From assembly GCF_014904735.1 (NCBI RefSeq), contig NZ_JACZCR010000028.1:1-64000 (forward strand): a DNA stretch of 64,000 nucleotides, in the 5' to 3' direction. The notes beneath the pieces are model-generated. The model saw nothing but the letters and a program-made list of their open reading frames with translations. It ran no database searches and was not told the DNA's origin. Positions 1 through 8,259 of this stretch are shown piece after piece; position 1 is the first letter of the stretch, and each line of letters begins with the position of its first letter. This DNA comes from Microbulbifer hainanensis (GTDB lineage Bacteria; Pseudomonadota; Gammaproteobacteria; Pseudomonadales; Cellvibrionaceae). The position numbers and the translations under genes were made by a program.

Positions 1-2
1 AA

Positions 3-299
3 CGCTTTATTGCCTCAGCAAATACGGGATCCCCGTTAATCGATCTAGCAAAAACTCTCAAAGATGAGCTCGGTTCACGAGCCTCTAAAGTACCCCGATA
101 TCAAATCCCAAACTGGTTACTTACCACCCTATCCGTATTTAACGAGACGCTAAAGGAACCCGCTTCAGAGTCGGGGAAAGTAAAAAACATCGATAACACA
201 AGAGCAAAGAAAATTTTGGGATGGGAGCCACGCTCCGTTAAGGAAACAATTAGAGATAGTGCAGAAAGTTTGTACAAATTCAAACTCGTAAAAGAATAA
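3..299 (+). CDS. C-terminal part of an NAD(P)-dependent sugar epimerase/dihydroflavonol-reductase-like protein (5' end outside window)
   Basis: The reading frame is open from the window edge and ends with TAA at 297-299, giving 98 residues. The C-terminal signature LGWEPRSVKETI followed by SAESL resembles the end of extended short-chain dehydrogenases of the dihydroflavonol-4-reductase/UDP-sugar epimerase type, where an LGW.PRS..ETI segment closes the substrate domain. The upstream part (RFIASAN, DLAKTLKDE) fits the same fold. The NAD-binding Rossmann half would lie outside the window, so the cofactor motif cannot be checked. Base composition is clearly AT-richer than the genes from 300 onward, as expected for a polysaccharide-cluster gene or recent transfer. 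The stop codon is directly followed, in the same frame, by a trmA remnant. Confidence 0.6.
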   Translation, partial: RFIASANTGSPLIDLAKTLKDELGSRASKVPRYQIPNWLLTTLSVFNETLKEPASESGKVKNIDNTRAKKILGWEPRSVKETIRDSAESLYKFKLVKE

Positions 300-560
300 A
301 TACTGGTCAAGGATATCGACCTGGACAGCTATGAGTTTTCCACGGTACTGGTAGACCCGCCCCGCGCCGGCCTCGACGCCGATTCCTGCGCGATGGTCGC
401 GCGCTTCCCGCGCATTCTGTATATCTCCTGCAACCCGGAGACACAGCTGGAAAACCTGGCGGAACTCAGCAAAACCCACCGGGTGGAGCGCTTCGCGCTG
501 TTTGACCAGTTCCCGTATACCGACCATACGGAATCCGGACTGTTACTGGTACGAAAATAG
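300..560 (+). pseudogene. trmA: 3' fragment of trmA (tRNA m5U54 methyltransferase), start missing
   Basis: TrmA methylates U54 of tRNA using SAM. Only about the last 86 residues are present of a protein that is normally about 360 long. The fragment holds the SAM-domain motif DPPRAGLD, the catalytic cysteine loop SCNPETQ, and the C-terminal PYTDHTE segment with the general-base glutamate. The frame runs back to the in-frame TAA at 297-299 of the preceding epimerase gene with no start codon or ribosome site, so the 5' three quarters are absent. The sequence is GC-rich like the core genome. It is either a remnant left by insertion or recombination, or a displaced 3' end. A complete trmA elsewhere cannot be excluded. 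Confidence 0.75.
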
Positions 561-563
561 AGT

Positions 564-586
564 GATCGCAGCCGAGGGCTGCGATC
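564..586. terminator. hairpin between trmA fragment and DUF2489 gene
   Basis: GATCGCAGCC and GGCTGCGATC form a perfect 10-bp stem with a GAG loop, between two convergent reading frames. The T-run that follows is weak (CCTTCCCTATTG), so termination efficiency is uncertain. The likely role is the old trmA terminator. Confidence 0.6.
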
Positions 587-601
587 GATCCTTCCCTATT
601 G

Positions 602-1066
602 TTAAAATTCCCGGCCGAGAATCCTTTGCGCCGCGTCCAGCGCAAAATCCTTGTACTCCACCTCGATCTCGGCCATCTCCACTTCAAACTGGAACTGTTT
701 TTTCCGCGGCAGCTTCTTCCATTCCTGCAGGAACGGTATATGGCTGGTCTTGTCGGCAATGGTGTAGAAGGCCACAAACTCCTCGCGCACGCCCTGCTCT
801 ACCTGCAGCGCATCCAGCAACACGCGAATGCGAATCGAGGCTTCGGTCAGGCCGATACCGTCGTCAAGCAGTGTTCGAGCGAGAATCTGGATGCTGTCAT
901 TAACGCGCTGGCGCTGGTCCTGCGCAGCCTGCTCCAGTTCTCCCAGCTGCCGGGCCTGCTCCTTCTGCGCCAACTGCAGTTTGCGCAGGTAGTAACCGGC
1001 AACGACGGCGAGCGCGAAAATGATCAGCGCGGCGACAACCAGCAGCCAGGTGGGAAATACGGTCAT
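602..1066 (-). CDS. DUF2489 family single-pass membrane protein
   Basis: This is a 154-residue protein of unknown function, recognised as DUF2489 from its layout: one N-terminal transmembrane helix (about residues 5-27, LLVVAALIIFALAVVAGYYL), then a charged, Gln/Glu-rich helical stretch (about 30-60), then a conserved cytosolic region ending in LDAAQRILGREF. The ATG at 1066 is preferred over one 30 bases upstream because the longer form would overlap the AEC transporter gene, and a GAGGT sits upstream of the chosen start. It is the last gene of a minus-strand group (rmuC, AEC transporter, this gene) with gaps of only a few bases, so co-transcription is likely. Confidence 0.8.
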   Translation of the reverse strand: MTVFPTWLLVVAALIIFALAVVAGYYLRKLQLAQKEQARQLGELEQAAQDQRQRVNDSIQILARTLLDDGIGLTEASIRIRVLLDALQVEQGVREEFVAFYTIADKTSHIPFLQEWKKLPRKKQFQFEVEMAEIEVEYKDFALDAAQRILGREF

Positions 1067-1073
1067 GGGACGT

Positions 1074-2009
1074 CTACCTCTGGAATAGAACTTCAATCAT
1101 TGCCAGCCCGAGGCTGGCAGTCACAATGGAAAGCAGTGTACTGAGCGCGACGATATTGGCGGCCAGCTGACTGTTGCCGCCGAGCGCGCGCGCCATGATA
1201 AAGGAAACCGTGGCGCTGGGCGTGGCTGCGAGCAACAGCAGGATCCCCATGGATTGCGGGGACAGATGCATCATCCAGCCGAAGCCGAGCATGATCGCCG
1301 GCACTGCGAGGAGTTTGATCGCCGTCGCGCCGAACGCCGCCAGTGAGCTGCGTTTCAGCAGGCTGAAATCCAAGCTCGCGCCGATACACAACAGGGCCAG
1401 CGGTAGAGTAATCGAGGCCAGGTAGTCACCAGTCTGCAGCAGGATGTCTGGCAATTGCAGCCCGATGGCTCTGCCGATCAGTGCGAGCACAATTCCGGCG
1501 ATCAAAGGATTTTGCGCGATGTCACGGGCGAGCCTGGCCCAGCTGAATTTCACTTCCTGGCTGTAAACCGCGAATAAGGCTACCGCGGCCAGGTTGTACA
1601 GAATCGTTACGACAGCCATCAGCAGTGCCGCCTGTGCCAGGCCACTGCTGCCGTAGGCATTGGCCGCCCAGGCGAGCCCGATAATGCCGAGATTGCCGCG
1701 GAAAGCGCCCTGGATAAACGCACTGCGATCGCCGCGCACCAGGGGTCTCGCAGCCAGCCAGGCCAGGGGTATCGTCACCAGGGTTCCCAGCAGGCCCGCA
1801 GTCAGCAGCGGCAATTGCCGGCCGAGTTCCGCGTCGGCGGTGAAGATCTTGATAAACAGGAGCACCGGCAGCGTGATCATAAACACCAGGCGCGAAGCAT
1901 CGTCGACAAATGCCTCGCGCAGCAGGCCGATACGTGCCAGCCAGTAGCCGATGATCAGTGTCAGGAAAATCGGGCCGGTGACTGACAGTGCAAAAGCGAA
2001 GGTCTCCAC
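1074..2009 (-). CDS. AEC family transporter (auxin efflux carrier/malonate permease type)
   Basis: A 311-residue inner-membrane protein with about ten hydrophobic segments arranged as two five-helix halves around a cytosolic loop. This matches the length and arrangement of the AEC (PIN-like) family, secondary carriers for small organic acids. The C-terminal half carries the small-residue segment SATVSFIMARALGG, typical of the second crossing helix in this fold. The substrate cannot be read from sequence. It starts seven bases after the stop of rmuC and ends seven bases before the DUF2489 gene, so the three genes probably form one transcript. Nothing suggests a functional link to DNA repair. 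Confidence 0.85.
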   Translation of the reverse strand: METFAFALSVTGPIFLTLIIGYWLARIGLLREAFVDDASRLVFMITLPVLLFIKIFTADAELGRQLPLLTAGLLGTLVTIPLAWLAARPLVRGDRSAFIQGAFRGNLGIIGLAWAANAYGSSGLAQAALLMAVVTILYNLAAVALFAVYSQEVKFSWARLARDIAQNPLIAGIVLALIGRAIGLQLPDILLQTGDYLASITLPLALLCIGASLDFSLLKRSSLAAFGATAIKLLAVPAIMLGFGWMMHLSPQSMGILLLLAATPSATVSFIMARALGGNSQLAANIVALSTLLSIVTASLGLAMIEVLFQR

Positions 2010-2015
2010 GGAAAC

Positions 2016-3434
2016 TTATTCGCCCACATCTTCAGTTTCGGTTTCCGGCTCCCGGTCCGGTTCGGGTAGAGCGGCCTTGCGATCGGAAGCCTCCGCTTTC
2101 TCGCGCAGGTCTGCATCGATCTGCTTGCGGGTCTTGGCGCCGAGCTTACGCAGGCTGTCGATCCGCTTCACGGCATTGCCGCGGCCGGTGGCGAGGCGCT
2201 TGTAGGTCTGCTGGAATGCGGTATCGGCCTGGCGGATACGATCGCCGAGCTCGTCGAGAGACTCCAGCACCATGGAAAACTGATCGTGCAGCTTGCCCGC
2301 CTCAGCGGCGATCTTTTCCGCATTCTTGTTCTGCTTCTCGTAGCGCCAGATATTTTCCACGGTGCGCAGGGTGGCCATCAGGCTCGTAGGGCTGACCAGG
2401 ACTATCTGCTTCTCATAGGCGAAACGGAACAGCTCCGGATCCGCCTGCATCGCCAGCATATAGGCCGCCTCGATGGGCACGAAGATGAAAACGAAATCCA
2501 GCGTGCGCACGCCTTCGAGCTGCTCATAGGCCTTTTTGTTCAGGCCGGTGATATGGGCGCGCAGGGAATTCACGTGCTGTTTCAGTGCCTGGGCGCGCTC
2601 CTCGTCGGACTCGGCGGAGTTGTAACGCTCGTAATCGACCAGTGACACTTTCGAGTCGATGATCAGGTCTTTGTTCTCCGGCAACCGCACGATCACATCA
2701 GGCTGGCGGCGGCGGCCGTCCGAGGTGATGGTCACCTGGGTCTCATACTCGCGGCCCTTCTGCAGGCCGGACTCCTCCAGCAGCCGCTCCAGGACCACCT
2801 CACCCCAGTTACCCTGGATCTTGCGGTCACCCTTGAGCGCCGAGGTCAGGTTCAGGGCTTCATCGCTGATGCGCTGGGTCTGCTCGCGCAGCGCCTTGAT
2901 CTGCCCCATCAGGCTGTTGCGCTCCGCATTCTCGCGGTCGTAAACGTGCTCGACGCGCTTGCGGAAATCCCCCAGCTGGCGCTCCAGCGGGTCGAGACTC
3001 TTGCGCAGGCTGTCCTCGCTGCGGCGCACGAACATCTGCTGTTTTTCTTCGAATATACGGTTGGCGAGGTTCTCGAACTGTTCCGCCATGGCCTTGCGGG
3101 TCTGCTCCAGCAACTGGCGCTGTTCCGCCAGTGCCGCCTCGCCCTTTTCCACCAGTACCTGGCTGCGGGTGAGGCGCTGCAGCTTGTCTTCCAGATTGGC
3201 CCGCAGGGACTGCACCTCAGCGGCGAGCTGGGTTTCCCGCTCGCGGCTGCTGTCGAGGCGCGCCTCCAGTATCTTCAAATCCGCTCTGGCGGCCTGCAGT
3301 TCGCTGCCGGCCCCGTCGAGTTTGCGCCTGGCGCCCGCGCGGGCCAGCCAGAATACGGCCCCGAGGACTATCAGGAGGGAGACGGCGGCCAGGATAGCGT
3401 GATCGGCGCTCAGCTGTAGCGGGAACAAGGGCAT
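2016..3434 (-). CDS. rmuC: DNA recombination protein RmuC
   Basis: RmuC limits recombination at inverted repeats and rearrangements and is thought to act as, or with, a nuclease. The 472-residue product has an N-terminal membrane anchor (about residues 11-31), a long coiled coil (about 35-190, rich in Glu, Leu, Arg and Gln), and then the RmuC core with ALKGDRKIQGNWGE, QPDVIVRLPENKDLIIDSKVS and FVPIEAAY. These are hallmark family segments. The C-terminus is an acidic tail (EPDREPETETEDVGE). The gene is divergent from murI across a 70-base gap and leads the three-gene minus-strand operon. Confidence 0.95.
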   Translation of the reverse strand: MPLFPLQLSADHAILAAVSLLIVLGAVFWLARAGARRKLDGAGSELQAARADLKILEARLDSSRERETQLAAEVQSLRANLEDKLQRLTRSQVLVEKGEAALAEQRQLLEQTRKAMAEQFENLANRIFEEKQQMFVRRSEDSLRKSLDPLERQLGDFRKRVEHVYDRENAERNSLMGQIKALREQTQRISDEALNLTSALKGDRKIQGNWGEVVLERLLEESGLQKGREYETQVTITSDGRRRQPDVIVRLPENKDLIIDSKVSLVDYERYNSAESDEERAQALKQHVNSLRAHITGLNKKAYEQLEGVRTLDFVFIFVPIEAAYMLAMQADPELFRFAYEKQIVLVSPTSLMATLRTVENIWRYEKQNKNAEKIAAEAGKLHDQFSMVLESLDELGDRIRQADTAFQQTYKRLATGRGNAVKRIDSLRKLGAKTRKQIDADLREKAEASDRKAALPEPDREPETETEDVGE

Positions 3435-3504
3435 AGACTCTCAAAAACTCGCTTGGATTTGAGGTATTCTTCTGCAACCAGCAGTCGAATTACCTGAGTT
3501 GAAC

Positions 3505-4332
3505 ATGCAAACGGAAAGCGCCCATTCTAACAGCTTGCCTCCCAGCGCGCTGATCTTCGATTCCGGCGTGGGCGCCATCAGCATCGCGCGGGAGATTCGC
3601 ACCCTGTTGCCGGGCCTGACCCTGCATTTCGGTATCGACAATGGCTTCTATCCATACGGCACCAAGACCGAGGGGCAACTGCGGCCGCGTATCGTCGAGC
3701 AGGCCACGGCGATGATGGCGGCCACCGCAGCGGATATTCTCGTGGTCGGCTGTAACACTGCCAGCACCCTCGCCCTGCCCCAGCTGCGCGAAGCGCTGAC
3801 CCAGCCGGTGGTCGGCGTCGTGCCCGCGGTCAAGCCAGCGGCCGCTGCCAGCCGGACCGGCACCATCGCGCTGATCGCCACCGAGGGCACAGTCAACCGC
3901 AAGTACACCCGCGAGCTGATCGAACAGTTTGCCGACCGCAGCCGCGTGATCAACGTGCCGGCGCCGGAACTGGTGCGGCTGGCCGAGGCGAAGCTGCGCG
4001 GTGAGTCCCTCTCCGCGGCGGATCTGGAACCGGTACTGCACCGTATCTTCGACACTGCCGGCGGCGACAAGGTGGATATCGCGGTGCTCGCCTGTACTCA
4101 TTTTCCGCTGCTGCGCAACGAGCTGGACCGCTTTGCCCCCAGGTCTATTCAGTGGCTGGATTCCGGCGCCGCCATCGCCCGCCGGGTTCAGTGGTGGCTC
4201 GACGAGCTACAGCGCCCGCTGCCCGGCGAGCCCGGCACCAGCCAGCTACTGACCAGTGCGCCCGATACGGACGGGCAGATCGCCCGCGCTTTCGCCGAGT
4301 TCGCGCCCAGTATTCGCTGCCTGGCGCCCTGA
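3505..4332 (+). CDS. murI: Glutamate racemase
   Basis: MurI interconverts L- and D-glutamate for peptidoglycan synthesis. The 275-residue protein has the aspartate/glutamate racemase fold, with the FDSGVGAIS phosphate/carboxylate loop near the N-terminus and both catalytic cysteine motifs, GCNTAS and ACTHFPLL. The ATG at 3505 is chosen; a TTG two codons upstream is possible, and neither has a strong Shine-Dalgarno sequence. It is divergent from rmuC and about 90 bases upstream of the AddB-like gene. The second position of the N-terminal Gly pair (usually DSGVGG) is Ala, a mild deviation that should not abolish activity. Confidence 0.93.
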   Translation: MQTESAHSNSLPPSALIFDSGVGAISIAREIRTLLPGLTLHFGIDNGFYPYGTKTEGQLRPRIVEQATAMMAATAADILVVGCNTASTLALPQLREALTQPVVGVVPAVKPAAAASRTGTIALIATEGTVNRKYTRELIEQFADRSRVINVPAPELVRLAEAKLRGESLSAADLEPVLHRIFDTAGGDKVDIAVLACTHFPLLRNELDRFAPRSIQWLDSGAAIARRVQWWLDELQRPLPGEPGTSQLLTSAPDTDGQIARAFAEFAPSIRCLAP

Positions 4333-4420
4333 CGACAACCCGCGCAATCCGGTTGACAGTTCCGCCGCAAACCGCGACCGTTAATCCCAATAACCAAGCC
4401 CGATTCGGACCCCAGATTTC

Positions 4421-7126
4421 ATGCTGCAACCGGCGTTCCCCGTCCTGGAAATCCTCGCACAGCTCCCTCCGGGAGGCCTGCTGCTGACCCCTAACAACCG
4501 CCTGCGCAACCGCTGTCAGCAGGTGTACGCCAGCCAGCAACCCGCCGGCTCCTGCTGGGCACCCCCGCCCGTGGAATCGCTGCAGGGCTGGCTCGACAAA
4601 CTATGGTTCGGCCTGCAACAGCGCGGCTGGAAACCGGCGCTGAAACAGGTGTTGAACCGCGAGCAGCGCCAGCTGCTGTGGCAGCGTGCCCTCGACGAGG
4701 CTCTGGAGCGGGAACTGCTGAACAGCCAGCAGCTGTGCCGCGACGCCGACAGCGCCCTAGCCCAGTTACTGCAATGGCAGCTGGTAACGGATATCGACGA
4801 CCTCGACAGCGCCATCGAACCGCTGCTGGAACAGTTTGCCCTGACCCTGAACCGGGACGAATATCCGCTGTTTCGCATGATCCGGGCTTTCACCCACCAG
4901 TTGCACACGCACAATGCCATCACCCCGGACCAGCGCGACCAGCTGATCCTGCGCGCCCTGCGCGAGGGCGCCATCGATTCCCTGCCGCAGATTGATACCG
5001 CCGGCTTCGCCCAGATCTCGCCGCTGGCTGACGCGATCCTGCAGAGCGCAGCTGCCAAGGTCATCGCGCGCCCGGCCACCGGCAACCCTGCGCTCCCGGA
5101 GAGTGCGCCCTGCCAGAATCTGGAAGAAGAGCTGTACCAGGCCGCACGCTGGGCCGCCGAAAAGCTGGAGCGCGATCCCCACACCAGTGTCGGTATCGTC
5201 GTCAACAACCTGGGGCAGTGCCGCGCACAGGTGGAGTCCATTTTTGCCCGGGTACTGGAACCCCAGTTTCTCGATCCCGGCCAGCACCGCTACACCCTGC
5301 CCTTCAACTTTTCTGCCGGTACGCCACTGGCGCAGACACCAGTCGGCGGCGCGGCCCTTCAGCTGCTGGAGCTGCTACAGGAGGAGTGGGACTATTCCCA
5401 ACTGCGTAACCTGCTGTTCTGTCCTTTCTGGGGCGGCGAGGACGAGATCTGGCTGCGCACTGCCCTGTTCCGTCGCCTGCAGAAAATGGAACTGCGCCGC
5501 ATCGACGGCGCCACCCTGCGCTACTGGGCCGAACGGACAGCCGAAGGACTGAGCCTGGAGGCACCGCTGCTGCCCCGGCAGCTGGAGCAGATCGGCGATT
5601 GGCAGCGGCGCTGGAAACGCGCACCGGCGGAAATCTGGGCCGCGCGCTTTTCCGAAGTGCTGGCGGCCCTGGGCTGGCCCGGCCCGCGCAATCCGGACAG
5701 TCAGGAATACCAGCAGTTGATGCACTGGGAGAGCGCGCTGGAAGATCTCGCCGCGCTGTCCGCCTTTGGCGGCAGCCTGACCATCACCCAGGCGTTGCAG
5801 CAGCTGCGCCAGATTGCCAGCCGCACGCCCTTCCAGGCCGAGACCCGCGACGGGCCACTGCAGATCCTCGGTGTGCTCGAGGCCGGCGGTCTCGCGTTCG
5901 ATCACCTGCGCCTGGTCGGTTTCGGCCAGCAGCAGTGGCCCACGGCGCCGGCGCCCAATCCACTGCTGCCGATCCAGTGGCAGAAACACTGGAAAATGCC
6001 CCGTGCCAGTGCCGAGCGGGAACTGGAACTGGCGCGCGAGCTGACCGACGACCTGCTCAAAGCCAGCGGCGATATCGTGGTCAGTTACGCGAGCGAGGAA
6101 GACGGCGTACAGCAGGGGCTCAGCAACCTGTTCGGCACCCCCGTTCCAGTGGCGCCACTGGAATCCGACGCGCTGCAAGAACACAGTGCGCAGCTCGCCA
6201 GCGCCACCCAACTGGAAACCGTTGCCGACAGCCAGTTGCCGCCACTGAAACCTGCAGATTGCGAACGTGTGCGCGGCGGTGCCTCGGTACTGAAGGCGCA
6301 GGCGCTGTGTCCATTGAACGCGCAGTTGCGGTACCGGCTCGGCGCCAGCGAATTCATGGCACCCGACATCGGCCTCAGCCCCGCAGAGCGCGGCAATATC
6401 GTGCACCAGGTGCTCGCGGAATTCTGGCAACAGTGCGGCGATGTCGCCCATCTGCGAGCCCTCGATGAGAACGCGCGCCGCCAGCAGATCGACGACGCCA
6501 TTGAAAATTCACTGCGCAACGTGTACAGGAAGCACGCGCACCTGCCCGCCGGATTCTGGGCCATGGAACACCAGCGGTTACTTCGGCTTCTGGACCAGTG
6601 GCTCGAGTTGGAAGCGACGCGCCCCGCTTTTGCGGTCGAAAAGATCGAGTGGGAACAACAGGTGGAAATCGGCGGACTGCAGTTCAACCTGCGCCTGGAC
6701 CGTCTCGACCAGCTCGCCAGCGGAGAGCAACTCGTCATCGACTACAAGACCGGCCAGCCGAGTATCAATGATTGGCTGCAAGACCGCATTCGCGAACCAC
6801 AACTGCCGCTCTACGCACTCTTCCAGCCCAAGGCCAATGCCATCGCCTTCGGCCAGGTGCGCAACGGCGACTGCAAGTGGCGCGGCTGCGGTGAGCTGGA
6901 GCAGCCCATCGACGGCATCAAGGCCGTGACGGACACGCAGAAAGACTCGCCCTTCACCACCTGGCAGGATCTCAGCGATTACTGGCGGCAGGGCCTGCAA
7001 TTGCTCGCCGAGGAATACCGCACTGGCGTCGCCACACTGAATTTCGACCGCCCACAGGACAACCAGAACCAGAGTGAACTCTGGCCGCTGAATCGCTGGC
7101 CGGAGCGGGAGCAGATTCAGGAATGA
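4421..7126 (+). CDS. AddB-like PD-(D/E)XK nuclease-family DNA repair protein
   Basis: The 901-residue protein resembles the gammaproteobacterial 'probable DNA repair protein' family related to AddB/RecC: a degraded helicase-like body followed by a C-terminal nuclease. The N-terminus (LLTPNNRLRNRCQQ) replaces a Walker A. The C-terminal third has RGNIVHQVLAEFW (about residue 658), then RLDRLDQL and VIDYKTG (Asp and Lys near residues 774-776), the PD-(D/E)XK core. The cysteines that form an Fe-S staple in classical AddB are not obvious. Its partner is the UvrD-like gene at 8256, now separated by an AT-rich DUF1311 gene. Together they probably process double-strand breaks. Confidence 0.8.
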   Translation: MLQPAFPVLEILAQLPPGGLLLTPNNRLRNRCQQVYASQQPAGSCWAPPPVESLQGWLDKLWFGLQQRGWKPALKQVLNREQRQLLWQRALDEALERELLNSQQLCRDADSALAQLLQWQLVTDIDDLDSAIEPLLEQFALTLNRDEYPLFRMIRAFTHQLHTHNAITPDQRDQLILRALREGAIDSLPQIDTAGFAQISPLADAILQSAAAKVIARPATGNPALPESAPCQNLEEELYQAARWAAEKLERDPHTSVGIVVNNLGQCRAQVESIFARVLEPQFLDPGQHRYTLPFNFSAGTPLAQTPVGGAALQLLELLQEEWDYSQLRNLLFCPFWGGEDEIWLRTALFRRLQKMELRRIDGATLRYWAERTAEGLSLEAPLLPRQLEQIGDWQRRWKRAPAEIWAARFSEVLAALGWPGPRNPDSQEYQQLMHWESALEDLAALSAFGGSLTITQALQQLRQIASRTPFQAETRDGPLQILGVLEAGGLAFDHLRLVGFGQQQWPTAPAPNPLLPIQWQKHWKMPRASAERELELARELTDDLLKASGDIVVSYASEEDGVQQGLSNLFGTPVPVAPLESDALQEHSAQLASATQLETVADSQLPPLKPADCERVRGGASVLKAQALCPLNAQLRYRLGASEFMAPDIGLSPAERGNIVHQVLAEFWQQCGDVAHLRALDENARRQQIDDAIENSLRNVYRKHAHLPAGFWAMEHQRLLRLLDQWLELEATRPAFAVEKIEWEQQVEIGGLQFNLRLDRLDQLASGEQLVIDYKTGQPSINDWLQDRIREPQLPLYALFQPKANAIAFGQVRNGDCKWRGCGELEQPIDGIKAVTDTQKDSPFTTWQDLSDYWRQGLQLLAEEYRTGVATLNFDRPQDNQNQSELWPLNRWPEREQIQE

Positions 7127-7254
7127 CCTCGGGGATTACGTAGCTGCGACTGCACTGGACAGTGTCAGCCATATTGCGGCGAACAAGTATCAAATTTGAA
7201 AACAGGGAACGATCGCTCCGAATAGAGCAGCAGGTCAACGGAATTCAGATAGAG

Positions 7255-8259
7255 ATGAAACAGAAAATCAATATGGTTGCGTCGGCCACAAAATACTTAT
7301 TTATTATCAGCGCAAGCTTGTTTGCTCACCTGCATGCTCATGCCGTGAGCTTTGACTGCGCGAAGTCATCCACGAACATCGAAAAAGCAATTTGTAGCAC
7401 GGGATATCTGGGCGAATTGGACGACAAACTCGACCACCTCTACGCCACACTCAGAAACCATCTGGATTCAAACCGTTCAAGTGCGCTCTTAGCAAGCCAG
7501 AGGCGCTGGATCAAAGATAGAAATTCACGTTGCGGAGAGGCAAAGGACCAGGCTGTATGTTTAAAAGCTTTATACATGAATCGCATTGACGCTCTGCAAA
7601 CCCAGATATCAGAGCTTCTCCTGCCACAACAGGTGGTTTTTCTACCACTTTCTGGCAAGAAGAAAGAGGCCATCCTGGCATTACCAAAATCTTACGGGTT
7701 TCCACAAGGAGAAGCTGTCCTCAAAAACGCTCTATATTACGAACTTAACGAGAATATAGATCTAATTGACGTTAGCTATGCTCCTCCCATAATCGCGGGC
7801 CTATACAAAGTTGACTACAAAATGGGCACCGCCAAGAGAATATCAAGCAACCTCAGTAGCCGGGGAACAGACTCAATTCGACTCGACAAACAAGTGGTGT
7901 TCGTAACCGGAAACTCCTTTGTTCGACACGGGCGTGTATCGGAGAGTATTTCATTACTAGTAGTTGGTCCAAACAAGATCTATGAAAGGCTCGTATACTC
8001 CGGACAATACATCTACAGTGAAGCCAGCAAAGAGCCACTGTGCACGCGTAAATCAGATCCTGAGATCTCTATAAGCGACAAAATCGCGAAGCAGCTTGTT
8101 GACTACAAATTAAGCTCGGACAATGAATTTACTTTTCGCTTAACCTTTGAAGCAACTGACTGTGTCACAGGAAAAACCGAAACAGTAGAGCAGATTCTAA
8201 AGAAGTCCGACCTTGATAAGCCTGCATTAAGAGAAGTCCAGAAAACACACCAGTCATGA
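7255..8259 (+). CDS. Secreted protein with N-terminal LprI-like (DUF1311) domain
   Basis: The 334-residue product starts with a signal peptide (MKQKINMVASATKYLFII... ending near AHA-VSFDC) and then a Cys-rich DUF1311/lysozyme-inhibitor LprI-like domain: FDCAKSSTNIEKAIC, LDDKLDHLYATL, QRRWIKDRNSRC and VCLKALYMNRI. The remaining ~200 residues are unfamiliar. The ATG at 7255 is preferred over an upstream start at 7162 because it begins a proper signal peptide. The gene is markedly AT-richer than the flanking repair genes and sits between them, with its TGA overlapping the next ATG (ATGA). It looks inserted. LprI-type domains can inhibit host lysozyme, but a role here is unproven. Confidence 0.75.
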   Translation: MKQKINMVASATKYLFIISASLFAHLHAHAVSFDCAKSSTNIEKAICSTGYLGELDDKLDHLYATLRNHLDSNRSSALLASQRRWIKDRNSRCGEAKDQAVCLKALYMNRIDALQTQISELLLPQQVVFLPLSGKKKEAILALPKSYGFPQGEAVLKNALYYELNENIDLIDVSYAPPIIAGLYKVDYKMGTAKRISSNLSSRGTDSIRLDKQVVFVTGNSFVRHGRVSESISLLVVGPNKIYERLVYSGQYIYSEASKEPLCTRKSDPEISISDKIAKQLVDYKLSSDNEFTFRLTFEATDCVTGKTETVEQILKKSDLDKPALREVQKTHQS

